Under the pieces are notes generated by a model. The model was not told the DNA's origin and searched no databases. It worked only from the letters and a program-made list of their open reading frames with translations. A program made the translations under genes and the position numbers. From positions 1 through 64,000 of the forward strand of contig JAJYPN010000006.1 in NCBI GenBank assembly GCA_021795395.1: a DNA stretch of 64,000 bases. Reading direction: 5' to 3'. Of the stretch, positions 33,317-42,243 are shown one piece after another (the stretch's first letter is position 1; each line of letters opens with the position of its first letter). The stretch comes from Pseudomonadota bacterium (GTDB taxonomy: Bacteria; Pseudomonadota; Gammaproteobacteria; Burkholderiales; Sulfuriferulaceae).

Positions 33317-33886
33317 AATTATCCTTTTAATCAATACACAACATAAGCAATCCAAACAGGTCTACGCGCGCGATTACTGCGACCGAAACAGGCTGCGGAG
33401 AGGTCAACCAGAATGAATAATTTGTACGAGTGATCCACGATCGCTTCAGACGGATGATTATAACATCCACGTCTGCCTGCTCCCACAGCGGCAAAACTTG
33501 CGGGCAGCTGGGGACAGAGCGGGATTATGTCATGTTCGATACGAATCCGCTATCGAGCTCATTGCCTGATTGCGTGAACGGTAGCGATAAGAAAGCTGAC
33601 TCCACGTTTTTCTCAGCCGGTTTTCATGCCGAGGGTAAATACGGAGACTGCATATTAACGGAACGGCTGCCTAAACGACAGCCAATTCGAAATAATCCGA
33701 AGTGCGATACCAATTGTCGCCGACGGTATCCCACTATTTTCGGGATGCAAATGTGCTCCAGCTTACGTTTGCCGATGCCCCTATCGATCAGAATTATCCC
33801 GGTGTGCAGATGATTTATCGGGTGTTACGCTAATTTTTCTGCTGCCTTTCACCTTGACTCCTTATCTTTAATAAACGCCGCTTGAT
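33317..33886. other. Spacer between ychF and the dehydrogenase gene
   Basis: About 570 bases without an intact recognisable gene. Two overlapping plus-strand frames look protein-like but are out of register (see the pseudogene entry). I found no inverted repeats or direct repeats marking an insertion element at its ends. Confidence 0.6.
33532..33833 (+). pseudogene. Possible frameshifted gene remnant, function unknown
   Basis: From the ATG at 33532 one frame reads a protein-like stretch ending near AGFHAEGKYGDCILTE. About 40-60 bases later a different frame (33696-33833) reads 45 residues ending RVLR and TAA, with YFRDANVLQLTFADAPIDQN and PGVQMIY, an alternation that resembles beta strands. 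A single +2 shift around 33660-33720 would join them. I do not recognise the family. It may be the 3' end of a decayed gene, possibly an outer membrane or other beta-rich protein, or chance. Confidence 0.35.
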
Positions 33887-34639
33887 TTAATTACGCCCTG
33901 CCATGACGCCGCCATCCACATCCCAAACTGCTCCCGTTACCCAACTTGCCTTATCCGAAAGAAGAAAACAGACGACATTCGACACATCCTCGGCTTGGCC
34001 GATACGGCCTATGGGATGGAAATCATTAAATCCCTGCAACGCTTTCTTGACTTCATCGGGATCAATGAAGCGTTCGTAAATCGGCGTTTCAACCACCGCA
34101 GGCGCAACCGCATTCACCCGGATGCCATATTCACCTAACTCCAGCGCAAGGTGTTGAGTCAAGCTGTGCAAGCCCGCTTTTGCCATGGAATATGCCGATG
34201 ACGGAGTCGCGAGGATGGCCTGATGCGCCCACATCGATCCGATATTGATAACCGAACCCGGCATCTTGTTCTCGATCATTCTCTTAACCACTGTTTGGGT
34301 GATAAAAAACAAGCCCTTATTGATTGCCATATAACTGTCGTAGTCATCGGCGGAATGTTCCACGAATTTTTTCGGAAAAAAAATACCGGCTGAATTGACG
34401 AGATAATTAAACGGTTCGGCTGCCGCGATATACCCGCAAAGGCGCGACAGGTCATCCGCCTTTGATATGTCCGCCGGAAATAGCGTCGCGTATCCGTCTG
34501 CTAATGTTTGTTTTGCCGCCTCCAGCGTACTTTCATTCCTGCCGACCAAAGTAGACTTAATTCCTTCCGCGGCTAATTGTTTTGCGACCGATAGCCCAAT
34601 TCCGCTACCTCCTCCGATTATTAAAGCGTTTCGACTCAT
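33887..34639 (-). CDS. Short-chain dehydrogenase/reductase (SDR family)
   Basis: Classical SDR of about 250 residues that should use NAD(P)H to interconvert an alcohol and a carbonyl; the substrate cannot be told. Seen: the nucleotide motif GGGSGIG (9-15), VNSAG (81-85), Asn107, and the catalytic triad Ser135, Tyr150, Lys154 in YxxxK. The C-terminus ends with [18 protein letters not shown], typical of the family. Of two adjacent ATGs, 34639 is better spaced from AGGTG. A strong promoter and a TetR-type regulator gene lie upstream on the same strand. The enzyme is probably the regulator's target. Confidence 0.9.
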   Translation of the reverse strand: MSRNALIIGGGSGIGLSVAKQLAAEGIKSTLVGRNESTLEAAKQTLADGYATLFPADISKADDLSRLCGYIAAAEPFNYLVNSAGIFFPKKFVEHSADDYDSYMAINKGLFFITQTVVKRMIENKMPGSVINIGSMWAHQAILATPSSAYSMAKAGLHSLTQHLALELGEYGIRVNAVAPAVVETPIYERFIDPDEVKKALQGFNDFHPIGRIGQAEDVSNVVCFLLSDKASWVTGAVWDVDGGVMAGRN

Positions 34640-34642
34640 CAT

Positions 34643-34961
34643 TTCACCTTTCGCGTTGTTAAATCGCTCCTTGCGTCTATAAATATTTATAGCCTACTTA
34701 CTAGTTGGTAGTCAATACCGGGGAAATCAGGCAAACTTTATTATTAGATTAATTTGGCAGGGAAGAGAAGCGTACTTTAAATAAAGTAAAGGAACGGTTA
34801 CCGTTTAGAGACTGGCAACTTGCCATTTTTCAACCACCCTCATAAATGCATTTATAACAAAACACTGTTACATCTATATGACGAAAAACGATATCTAATT
34901 GATTTGCCGAATAACGGCAATTGCCATTTCGGTAGCCGTTACCTTTTGCACCGGCGGCTGG
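34643..34961. other. SDR-tetR spacer with several perfect dyads
   Basis: This 319-base AT-rich spacer has no gene. Besides the SDR promoter it contains TACTTTA-AA-TAAAGTA (34773-34788), AACGG-TTA-CCGTT (34793-34805), TGGCA-ACT-TGCCA followed by five T on the plus strand (34813-34830), and TTGCCG-AATAA-CGGCAA (34905-34921). The last lies 40 bases beyond the regulator's stop codon and may act as its terminator, although the T run is poor. Confidence 0.5.
34686..34715 (-). promoter_or_regulatory. Promoter of the SDR gene with a candidate operator
   Basis: On the minus strand TTGACT (34710-34715), 18 bases, then TATAAA (34686-34691). A partly dyadic 17-base element (34696-34712, outer arms ACT/AGT with matching inner positions) fills the spacer and touches the -35 box, the usual place for a TetR-type repressor to block polymerase. 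The leader to the SDR start is about 40 bases. Confidence 0.6.
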
Positions 34962-35597
34962 CTAACAGCTCTTGTCATCGATGAAGATCAGGCCATGAAA
35001 CTGCTCGATGACGCCCAAGAGATATTGAGAAGAATTATGCAGCCGGGATAACATCATCGCGCCTTCAAGCGCGCTGAATATCAACTGCGCGGCCGAGCTG
35101 GATATCAAAGCCGGATTAAAAGCTTTTTGTACGATGCCGCGCTCGATAAGCGACGCCAGCCAGCGCTGGTTCTTTAGGCAGAAGTCGAGAATTTCTTCTC
35201 GCACGAATTCGGGCAACGCACCAATTTCAGCCCCCATTACACCGGCCAGACAACACTTCTCGTTATTGGATTGCGCCAGCGTTACTTCAAACAGCGAAAA
35301 ATAAGCATCGAGCTGTTCGGCAGGGAGCTGAAAATCGGCCTCGATAGCTTCGAGAGAGCGCACGAAATGGTCGGTATAACGTTGCACCAGCGCCAAAACC
35401 AGATCTTCTTTTTTGGGAAAATGATAATGGATGCTCGCCTTGCGTATGCCGATTGCCAGGCTAAGCTCGCGGTAACCAAAACTGGTATAGCCGCCGCGCT
35501 GTACGATATCCTGCGCGGCATCCAGAATCTGTTCGCGCCGGTCGATAACGAATTTTACGGCTATTTGACCGGCTTGCGGCACTTTGCGCTCAGCCAT
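34962..35597 (-). CDS. TetR/AcrR family transcriptional regulator
   Basis: 211 residues. The N-terminal helix-turn-helix (about 18-65) reads RREQILDAAQDIVQRGGYTS then FGYRELSLAIGIRKASIHYH and FPKKEDLV, a standard TetR-type DNA-binding domain. The rest is a helical ligand-binding/dimerisation domain with two cysteines (NNEKCCLAGVMGAEIG) that resembles the YxaF/LmrA-type regulators. It is upstream of and on the same strand as the SDR gene, 319 bases away. Repression of that gene, released by a small molecule, is inferred. Confidence 0.92.
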   Translation of the reverse strand: MAERKVPQAGQIAVKFVIDRREQILDAAQDIVQRGGYTSFGYRELSLAIGIRKASIHYHFPKKEDLVLALVQRYTDHFVRSLEAIEADFQLPAEQLDAYFSLFEVTLAQSNNEKCCLAGVMGAEIGALPEFVREEILDFCLKNQRWLASLIERGIVQKAFNPALISSSAAQLIFSALEGAMMLSRLHNSSQYLLGVIEQFHGLIFIDDKSC

Positions 35598-35703
35598 TTA
35601 TCGTTGCCCCGCCAGCAACTGGGGTAAAGAAAAAATTCATGACTTTTTACACCTATAATTTTTATTTACCGCAAACCTGTCCGCATAAAGTTTTCGTACG
35701 TAA

Positions 35704-36279
35704 TTATATTTTAGTGTGCAATTTCAGCATTGCCGCAACAAAATCGCCCTGCAACATTTCCGGCAATAATACCAGACTTTGCGCTATGGAATCTTGCAGC
35801 AATGTGGCCTCGTCACTCCGCGGCGGCTTGAGCACATATGCCGCCACATCCTGTTTGACGCCCGGATGCCCGATCCCGAGGCGCAAGCGCCAGAATGATT
35901 GCGTGCCCAATTGCGCAGCGATATCTTTCAGGCCGTTATGGCCGCCGGTGCCGCCGCCCTGTTTCAGGCGCGCAACACCGGGGGGCAAATCGAGTTCGTC
36001 GTGCACCACCAGCATTTCTTCGACAGGAATTTTATAGAACCGCATCACCGCGGCGACCGCCTTGCCGCTCAAATTCATGAAAGTCTGCGGCATGATCAAA
36101 TGCACCGGCGCATCGCCGCTACTGCGGCCTGCAATAGCAAAAAAGCGGGGTTCCGGCTGCAACTTCGCGCGCAAAATTGCCGCGCACTCCGTTACCCACC
36201 AAAATCCCGCATTATGCCGCGTGTCTGCGTATTCACGACCCGGATTGCCCAATCCGACTATGAGCCGTATCGCCGTCAT
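35704..36279 (-). CDS. pth: Peptidyl-tRNA hydrolase
   Basis: Pth, 191 residues, frees tRNA from prematurely released peptidyl-t[22 protein letters not shown] carries the catalytic His22 and Asn12; [10 protein letters not shown] and [11 protein letters not shown] (catalytic Asp) and [12 protein letters not shown] follow. ATG 36279 matches the family; the frame continues 18 codons upstream through a very basic run that overlaps the rplY end, which I reject. It follows rplY by 13 bases, a common pairing. Confidence 0.96.
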   Translation of the reverse strand: MTAIRLIVGLGNPGREYADTRHNAGFWWVTECAAILRAKLQPEPRFFAIAGRSSGDAPVHLIMPQTFMNLSGKAVAAVMRFYKIPVEEMLVVHDELDLPPGVARLKQGGGTGGHNGLKDIAAQLGTQSFWRLRLGIGHPGVKQDVAAYVLKPPRSDEATLLQDSIAQSLVLLPEMLQGDFVAAMLKLHTKI

Positions 36280-36292
36280 ACGCCTGCGCTTA

Positions 36293-36892
36293 TCAAGCTT
36301 CCGTCGGCGCTTCTTCTTCCGCAACCGTACCACGAGGCACAGTGATCGTCACTACCGCCGGATCTTCGCCCTTGATCGTGAGCACCGATTCTACGCCTTC
36401 GGGAAGTTTCAGATCGGATACATGCAAAGAATGGCCTACGGTCAGTTCGGCCAGATCCACTTCGATAAACTCGGGCAGGCTGTCCACGAGACAGCTTACA
36501 TCGAGCTCGGTCATGATGTGGTTGACTATGCCGCCGGTCAGCTTGACGCCGGGTGCGATATCCGCATTGATGAAATGCAAGGGGATGCTGACGTGAATCT
36601 TGTGGGCCTTGTCGACGCGCTGGAAATCGACGTGCTGAACTTCGACGCGAAACGGATGCATGACGAAATCGCGCAACAACACGGCTTCCTTGACGCCATC
36701 CAGATTAAGCGTCAGTACGGACGCATGGAACGACTCGCGTTTCAGCGCGTAATACAGCGCGTTATGATCGAGTTCTATGTTGACGGCAGGCTTGTCGCCA
36801 CCATAAATCACTCCCGGTGTCTTGCCGGTACGACGCAGGCGGCGGCTCGCACCCTTACCCTGTACGTCACGTTTTTGTGCAATTACTTCCAT
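36293..36892 (-). CDS. rplY: 50S ribosomal protein L25/general stress protein Ctc
   Basis: L25 of the long TL5/Ctc type, 199 residues, binds 5S rRNA. The N-terminal L25 domain (about 1-95) has [20 protein letters not shown] and GVIYGG; the C-terminal beta domain follows, ending in an acidic tail. RBS AGGAGT lies before the ATG. It lies between prs and pth, the order prs-rplY-pth-ychF being common in betaproteobacteria. Confidence 0.95.
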   Translation of the reverse strand: MEVIAQKRDVQGKGASRRLRRTGKTPGVIYGGDKPAVNIELDHNALYYALKRESFHASVLTLNLDGVKEAVLLRDFVMHPFRVEVQHVDFQRVDKAHKIHVSIPLHFINADIAPGVKLTGGIVNHIMTELDVSCLVDSLPEFIEVDLAELTVGHSLHVSDLKLPEGVESVLTIKGEDPAVVTITVPRGTVAEEEAPTEA

Positions 36893-36972
36893 TTTCCACT
36901 CCTGCTGATAACGATTGCCAAACAGGCAACCGGTTGGTTAATTCATCCCCGCGACCAGACGATGAACACAAT

Positions 36973-36994
36973 GGCGAACGCATGGACGTTCGCC
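36973..36994 (-). terminator. Hairpin directly after prs
   Basis: A perfect 8-bp stem GGCGAACG/CGTTCGCC with a 6-base loop begins 5 bases after the prs stop codon. No T run follows on the minus strand. It may be a weak terminator or an mRNA 3' stabiliser between prs and rplY. Confidence 0.5.
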
Positions 36995-36999
36995 GAAAA

Positions 37000-37950
37000 T
37001 CATTCCATGAACAAGGAACTGACCGAATCCTCGTTACTTATGCGACGCATCGTTTCCGCCAGCAATTCCGCTACCGACAACTGCCGTATGCGCGGACTGG
37101 ATTTGGCATCGTCGCGCAACGGGATGGTGTCAGTGACAACCAGCTCATCGATTGCAGACTGGTTGATCCGCTGCACCGCGGTGCCCGACAATACCGGATG
37201 AGTACAATAGGCCAGCACCCGTTTTGCGCCGCGATCTTTCAACGCCTGCGCCGCTTCGCACAGGGTATTGGCGGTATCGACCATATCGTCCATGATGATG
37301 CAGGTGCGATTTTCAACATCGCCGATAATATTCATGACCTTGGCCACATTCGGCTTGGGGCGGCGTTTGTCGATGATGGCCAGATCGGATTCCAGGCGTT
37401 TTGCCAGTGCCCTGGCCCGCACTACGCCGCCTACGTCCGGCGACACTACCACCAGATCGGGATGCGACTGTTTCCAGACATCGCCCAGCAATATCGGCGA
37501 AGCGTAAATGTTATCGACGGGGATATCGAAAAACCCCTGTATCTGGTCGGCGTGCAAGTCCATAGTCAACAAGCGGTCTATGCCGGCACCGGTAAGCATG
37601 TTGGCAACCACTTTGGCGGTGATCGCCACACGGGCGGAGCGCGGACGCCGATCCTGGCGCGCATAACCGAAATACGGTATCGCCGCCGTAATCCGGCCGG
37701 CCGACGCGCGCCTCAAGGCGTCGACCATGACCATGATCTCCATCAGGCTGTCGTTGGTCGGCGCACAGGTGGATTGCAATACGAATACGTCTTTACCGCG
37801 GACGTGCTCGAGCAGTTCGACCATCACTTCGCCATCGGAAAACCGCGCTACAGTCGCCCGTCCCAAATGAATGTTGAGATGACGCACTACATCTTCGGCT
37901 AACCGAGGATTCGCATTTCCGGCAAATACCATCAAACTATCGTAGGCCAC
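37000..37950 (-). CDS. prs: Ribose-phosphate pyrophosphokinase
   Basis: PRPP synthetase, 316 residues, makes PRPP from ribose 5-phosphate and ATP for nucleotides, His, Trp and NAD. The PRPP-binding signature [20 protein letters not shown] with the DD pair, [20 protein letters not shown] and [14 protein letters not shown] are seen. The start is GTG at 37950 with GGAG six bases upstream; an ATG six codons in ([11 protein letters not shown]) is an alternative. A full terminator separates it from the tRNA-Gln upstream. Confidence 0.97.
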   Translation of the reverse strand: MAYDSLMVFAGNANPRLAEDVVRHLNIHLGRATVARFSDGEVMVELLEHVRGKDVFVLQSTCAPTNDSLMEIMVMVDALRRASAGRITAAIPYFGYARQDRRPRSARVAITAKVVANMLTGAGIDRLLTMDLHADQIQGFFDIPVDNIYASPILLGDVWKQSHPDLVVVSPDVGGVVRARALAKRLESDLAIIDKRRPKPNVAKVMNIIGDVENRTCIIMDDMVDTANTLCEAAQALKDRGAKRVLAYCTHPVLSGTAVQRINQSAIDELVVTDTIPLRDDAKSSPRIRQLSVAELLAETMRRISNEDSVSSLFME

Positions 37951-37990
37951 TATTACTCCACACCCTGACTACGGACGACAACCTGACAAC

Positions 37991-38027
37991 AAAAAACAAA
38001 AGCGTGTAACCCCACATTACACGCTTT
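37991..38027 (-). terminator. Intrinsic terminator after tRNA-Gln
   Basis: On the minus strand an 11-bp perfect stem (AAAGCGTGTAA with TTACACGCTTT, arms 38017-38027 and 37999-38009) with a 7-base loop is followed by TTTGTTTTTT. It is the clearest terminator in this half of the window and ends the ispE/tRNA-Gln transcript before prs. Confidence 0.92.
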
Positions 38028-38039
38028 CATACTCAAATC

Positions 38040-38114
38040 TGGCAGGGGAGGCAGGGATCGAACCTGCGAATGTCGGAATCAAAATCCGATGCCTTACCAC
38101 TTGGCGACTCCCCT
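38040..38114 (-). tRNA. tRNA-Gln (UUG anticodon)
   Basis: Cloverleaf on the minus strand: acceptor AGGGGAG/CTCCCCT, anticodon stem TCGGA/TCCGA around TTTTGAT (UUG, Gln), T arm GCAGG/CCTGC around TTCGATC, discriminator G and encoded CCA. It lies 20 bases beyond the ispE stop and may be processed from the ispE transcript; I saw no strong promoter of its own. Confidence 0.97.
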
Positions 38115-38134
38115 GTTGTACTGACTAAGTTATT

Positions 38135-39031
38135 TCATGCTGCATTATCATACTGCGGGTGCCGATCGAGCCCTCGTGCGACAAATCCGCGCATTGTCTC
38201 GGGTCTGGCCGCAAAAACCTGTCGGGCCGATTCTTCGTCGCCAAATTCTGCAAATACACAGGCGCCCGATCCAGTCATACGGGCTTCAGCATACAAATTC
38301 AACCACGCCAGGCAATCCGCTACGGCAGGATATTCCTTGCATACGGCCGCCTGCAAATCGTTGCGCGTCTCCCGGCGCAATTTTTCAGCATCAATCTGTA
38401 TTGCTCCACCGAATCCCGCCATCCCTTTTCCACCTTCGGAAAAGTCCGTTATTTTGATAGCTTTACTGTCCCTTGTCAATTGTTCCTGCGCAAAAATCTT
38501 TGCAGTCGATACCTGTACCGGCGGGATCAAAACCAGATACCATGCCTGCGGCAATTTTACTGCATGCAAAATTTCTCCGATTCCCTGAGCGTATGCATTC
38601 AAGCCAAAAACGAAAACGGGAACGTCTGCGCCCAATTCCAACGCCATTTCCTGCAATTGCAGGCGCGACCGGTTCAGGTTCCATAGCCGGTTCAGGCCGA
38701 GCAGGACACTGGCCGCGTCCGAACTGCCGCCGCCCAGTCCTCCCCCCATCGGCAAACGCTTATCGAGCGCGATATCCACGCCGCAGCGTACCGCGCTGCG
38801 TTGCTGCAACAGCCGTGCAGCGCGCACACACAAATCGTGTTCTTCGGCGACCCCCGTCAAGGGATGCGTGCGTAGAATCAGACTGTCATCACGCCGGCGC
38901 AAATGCAGCGTATCGCCAAAATCGATAAAACGGAAAACCGTTTCCAGCAAATGATAGCCATCGGCTCGACGTCCGGTAACATGCAGGAAAAGATTCAGTT
39001 TTGCCGGTGCGGAACAGGTTAGTTCGTTCAT
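38135..39031 (-). CDS. ispE: 4-(cytidine 5'-diphospho)-2-C-methyl-D-erythritol kinase
   Basis: IspE, 298 residues, a GHMP-family kinase of the MEP isoprenoid pathway. CSAPAKLNLFLHVTGRRADG (Lys/Asn catalytic region), PMGGGLGGGSSDAASVLLGL (ATP-binding glycine loop) and ARMTGSGACVFAEF are seen. I chose ATG 39031; the frame extends 10 codons into lolB. The pair lolB-ispE with tRNA-Gln and prs downstream is conserved in proteobacteria. Confidence 0.96.
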   Translation of the reverse strand: MNELTCSAPAKLNLFLHVTGRRADGYHLLETVFRFIDFGDTLHLRRRDDSLILRTHPLTGVAEEHDLCVRAARLLQQRSAVRCGVDIALDKRLPMGGGLGGGSSDAASVLLGLNRLWNLNRSRLQLQEMALELGADVPVFVFGLNAYAQGIGEILHAVKLPQAWYLVLIPPVQVSTAKIFAQEQLTRDSKAIKITDFSEGGKGMAGFGGAIQIDAEKLRRETRNDLQAAVCKEYPAVADCLAWLNLYAEARMTGSGACVFAEFGDEESARQVFAARPETMRGFVARGLDRHPQYDNAA

Positions 39032-39032
39032 T

Positions 39033-39608
39033 TCAACGTGCCTGCAACCATTCGCCGACAATCAAATGGACTGTAACGCCTGCCCCGCTCACGACCAGAT
39101 TATCCGGCAATTCTTTCCCTTCTGCCATCGTCCAGCGTTTGTACGTCACCAGCCAGTCCGACTGTGCAAGTTCGATCATGCCGGTCGCGGAATCGGTGTT
39201 TACGCGGTAAGGCAGCTGAGGAATCGCGCTGCCTGCCACCCAATAAGTCAAATCCTGCAACGGCAAACGCCAGCCGAGCAATTGTCCGGTAAGGTCTTCC
39301 AGGCTGGACGCCGTATGTATATGGCCGCCGCTGTCGGTTAGCGTCACGCCCGTGCTGTCGCGGATCAATACAGCGACAGTTTGTCCCAGCGGAGTCGACA
39401 ACGCGAGCGTATCGCGGGCTGGAGTGTGCTGCCAATGGATATTCGCAAGCGAAGATTCCCGACCATAGCGCAGGGCTATGCGACCATCAAGCTCGAAAGC
39501 GCTCACCGGATGTGCGTTCAAATGCGCCGGCGCTTGCGCTACCGGCGCAGTGGCGCAACCGGAAAGACCTAAAAGTACTGCGCATCCGCAGACGACAAGA
39601 AACCGCAT
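39033..39608 (-). CDS. lolB: Outer-membrane lipoprotein receptor LolB
   Basis: LolB, 191 residues, takes lipoproteins from LolA and inserts them in the outer membrane. A lipoprotein signal peptide ends in the lipobox LSGC (Cys18). The mature part has FELDGRIALRYGRESSLANI and the hydrophobic-barrel features of LolB, with LGWRLPLQDLTYWVAG. It is followed by ispE almost without a gap. Confidence 0.92.
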   Translation of the reverse strand: MRFLVVCGCAVLLGLSGCATAPVAQAPAHLNAHPVSAFELDGRIALRYGRESSLANIHWQHTPARDTLALSTPLGQTVAVLIRDSTGVTLTDSGGHIHTASSLEDLTGQLLGWRLPLQDLTYWVAGSAIPQLPYRVNTDSATGMIELAQSDWLVTYKRWTMAEGKELPDNLVVSGAGVTVHLIVGEWLQAR

Positions 39609-39611
39609 CGC

Positions 39612-41363
39612 TTATTTATATTTTGCGGTCACATCCAGCAAAGCCTGATTTTTGGGGTGCGCCGCCAGCGCCTTGCTCCATATTTGACGAGCTTCGTCAT
39701 GCTTGCCCTGCGCCCACAATACGACCCCCAGATGCGCCGCGATTTCCGGATCGGGGAACTTGCTGTAGGCGCGGTTTAAAAAATCTGCCGCCATCGGCAA
39801 ATTGCCTATGCGATATTGCGCCCAACCCATACTATCGAGTATATAGGCATCGTCGGGAGCGAGTTTCAGCGCTTCCTTCAATAGATTCAGCGCTTCCGGC
39901 AGCCGGATATTATGATCGGCCAGCGTGTAACCCAAGGCATTCAATGCCTGGGCGTGATTGGGTTGCAGCGAGAGCAAATGGCGCAGATCGGCTTCCATGA
40001 TATCGAGATGATTCAGCCGTTCGGCCGCCATCGCGTGATCGTAGAGCAGATCGATGGAATCGGGGCGGCTCGCCAGCGCATCGCCGAGCACGGTATAAAC
40101 TGCTTTGTCGTCGTGCGCTTCGCGCAACATTTCGGCTTCGGCCTGGATCAGCTCAACGCGTTCGGCATCGTCGTTGACCTTGACGCCATGCAAATACGAC
40201 CGCGCTTGATCCAGTTTTCCCTGTTTTGCCAGCAGCATCGCATATTTGATTTGCGCAATCACATATTGCGGACCCGGGGCAACCGAGCGGTACCAGTCAG
40301 CTGCATCATTATATCTATGTTGCGCTTCGGCTACCTGGCCGAGATAAATCTGAACGACGCCCGGCTGCGAGTAATGTTCCTGCAATGCCTTGGCAAACGC
40401 CGCATCGGCAGCGTCGAGTTCGTTCATCTGCAGGGAAATCAGCCCTATCGCCAATTGCATTTCCGCGTTATTGGGTAAATCCTGCGCCAACAGCTCGAAC
40501 TGGCGCCGTGATTCTTCCAGATCGTTACGGTTAAGCAGATACCGGGCATAGGCCAGCCGCACTTCGTTGGCTTTGGGATAACGCTGCAAATAATCCTTGA
40601 TATACGCTATACCCTTATTGCTGCCATTGTGGCTCAGGATTTCGAATCTTAGCAGCGCTGCCGTATCCCATCCCGGTTTAAGCTTGTCCGCCATATCCAG
40701 TTGCGCCAATGCCAGATCAAACTGGCCGGCACGCGCTGCAGCCTGAGCGATCGCCAGATGCGCTTCGGGCAAATCGGGATAGTTTTGCGCCAGATCCTGT
40801 ATCAATTTCAAACTCGCTGTCTTGTCCGGTTGGTTATTCAGCATGATGCCCAATTGCATGAATTCAGCTCCTGCCTTTTCGGGATGGGCGCTCAGCAATT
40901 GCTGCAGATAAGGCGAGGCATAGGCCGGTTTGTTACTGCTCAGCAGAATCGCCACCAAAGCCTGCTGCGCATTAACCGACTGCGGATCCAGTTCCAGCCA
41001 TAACTTGGCTGCCGATTCCGCGGCGTTTCCCCGTTGTGCATAAATCGCTACTTCCGTAGCACGTTTCGCAATACGCGGGTCTCGCGTATTCCTGGCCAGA
41101 TCGAGATAGGCATCGCTGGCCAAGGCCAGATCGCCACGCTGCAATGCGATCTCCGCCACCAGATATTGGTACAGGATCTGATCGGTAAGCTCCAGCTTGG
41201 GCAATACCTGCCCGGTCGCGCCGGATTTGGCTCCAAGGGTCGCCGCCGCTGGCGCAGGAACCGTATTGTCCGCAGCCGGGGGTGGCACTGACGCAGCGGT
41301 AGCGCTCGCGGCAAAAAAGCAACCCAGGACAATTATCGCAGTGTTTAAAATGGAAGGACGCAT
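39612..41363 (-). CDS. Tetratricopeptide-repeat protein, probably exported
   Basis: 583 residues with an N-terminal signal peptide (hydrophobic 8-20, cleavage near ATA-A) and at least ten TPR-like units throughout, for example ALASDAYLDLARNTRDPRIA, DLALAQLDMADKLKPGWDTA and NHAQALNALGYTLADHNIRL. No enzymatic domain is seen, so it is most likely a periplasmic or outer-membrane-associated scaffold. It lies 3 bases before lolB, a neighbourhood found in other betaproteobacteria. The exact partner is not known from sequence. Confidence 0.85.
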   Translation of the reverse strand: MRPSILNTAIIVLGCFFAASATAASVPPPAADNTVPAPAAATLGAKSGATGQVLPKLELTDQILYQYLVAEIALQRGDLALASDAYLDLARNTRDPRIAKRATEVAIYAQRGNAAESAAKLWLELDPQSVNAQQALVAILLSSNKPAYASPYLQQLLSAHPEKAGAEFMQLGIMLNNQPDKTASLKLIQDLAQNYPDLPEAHLAIAQAAARAGQFDLALAQLDMADKLKPGWDTAALLRFEILSHNGSNKGIAYIKDYLQRYPKANEVRLAYARYLLNRNDLEESRRQFELLAQDLPNNAEMQLAIGLISLQMNELDAADAAFAKALQEHYSQPGVVQIYLGQVAEAQHRYNDAADWYRSVAPGPQYVIAQIKYAMLLAKQGKLDQARSYLHGVKVNDDAERVELIQAEAEMLREAHDDKAVYTVLGDALASRPDSIDLLYDHAMAAERLNHLDIMEADLRHLLSLQPNHAQALNALGYTLADHNIRLPEALNLLKEALKLAPDDAYILDSMGWAQYRIGNLPMAADFLNRAYSKFPDPEIAAHLGVVLWAQGKHDEARQIWSKALAAHPKNQALLDVTAKYK

Positions 41364-41514
41364 AGTGGTTCCAGGAAATGTTTAAGAATTGGAAAACATC
41401 AAATTGCAAAGGTTCAGTATTATCCCGGCCATCTTCATGCGTACGAACAGTTTCCATCGGATACAAACATTTTCATACGCTCGAATTTCTCCCGCGATAT
41501 GGGCAATATGGCCA

Positions 41515-42243
41515 TCATAAGGAAATCTGCAGATAATGATGTCCCTGAGTGCGCAAACGCTCGCGCGGCTGAGGATAATCAGGATAAAGACGCGCCACCT
41601 CACGCCAGAAAGCAGGCGAATGATTCATGTGCGCCAAATGCGCCAGCTCATGCGCCAACACATAATCCGCTTCCGCCGGACTCGCCTGCAATAAGCGCCA
41701 GTTCATACGTATGATGCCGGTTTTCGTGCAACTACCCCAGCGACTGCGTGCACTGGATAATTTTAACGCTATCGGCTGCCGCGCCAGGGAAGCTGAAAAC
41801 AGGGTCAAACGGTGCTGAAAGTACGACAATGCTTTGCGCCGATACCACGCGATCACGCTAGCTTGAAGATTATTTACTGCGCGTACGGGATAGTACAGGA
41901 CGTCGTCCATTATTGCTATCGATGCAATGTCCTCGTTCAACCTGAGTGTTACCGTTTCGCCCAGCAGGCTCAAACGGGTTCCCTCTCGCCATCTCAATTG
42001 AGGAAGGATTTGATCGGCTTGCCCAGCCAATTTTTTCACCACCCAGGCGGCATGATCCAATACGAATTTTTCGACGGAACTGACCGGCGCCGACCACGGC
42101 GCATAGACAATCAAACCCTGCGCTCCCACACTCAAAGCCAGAGTCCGGCGCAATGTGCTGCGTTTCAGCCGATAATTACGCTCTATGCCACCCATGAGCA
42201 GGCATTTCGATTCAACGGTGCGTTGTGACGGATTCGTATTCAT
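41515..42243 (-). CDS. YgjP-type zinc metallopeptidase (DUF45/M48-like)
   Basis: 242 residues. The HExxH zinc motif is His198-Glu199-x-x-His202, with His208 a likely third ligand, in VLAHELAHLAHMNHSPAFW. WGSC at 169-172 is conserved in the family. Such proteins are predicted metal-dependent hydrolases; the natural substrate is not settled. Its start overlaps the end of plsC by 32 bases; an internal ATG at 42195 would avoid the overlap but has no clear RBS. Confidence 0.85.
   Translation of the reverse strand: MNTNPSQRTVESKCLLMGGIERNYRLKRSTLRRTLALSVGAQGLIVYAPWSAPVSSVEKFVLDHAAWVVKKLAGQADQILPQLRWREGTRLSLLGETVTLRLNEDIASIAIMDDVLYYPVRAVNNLQASVIAWYRRKALSYFQHRLTLFSASLARQPIALKLSSARSRWGSCTKTGIIRMNWRLLQASPAEADYVLAHELAHLAHMNHSPAFWREVARLYPDYPQPRERLRTQGHHYLQISL

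Noticed and set aside
36280..36333. A very basic 18-residue N-terminal extension of Pth.
   Set aside because: It overlaps the end of rplY in another frame and Pth proteins begin just before VGLGNPG.
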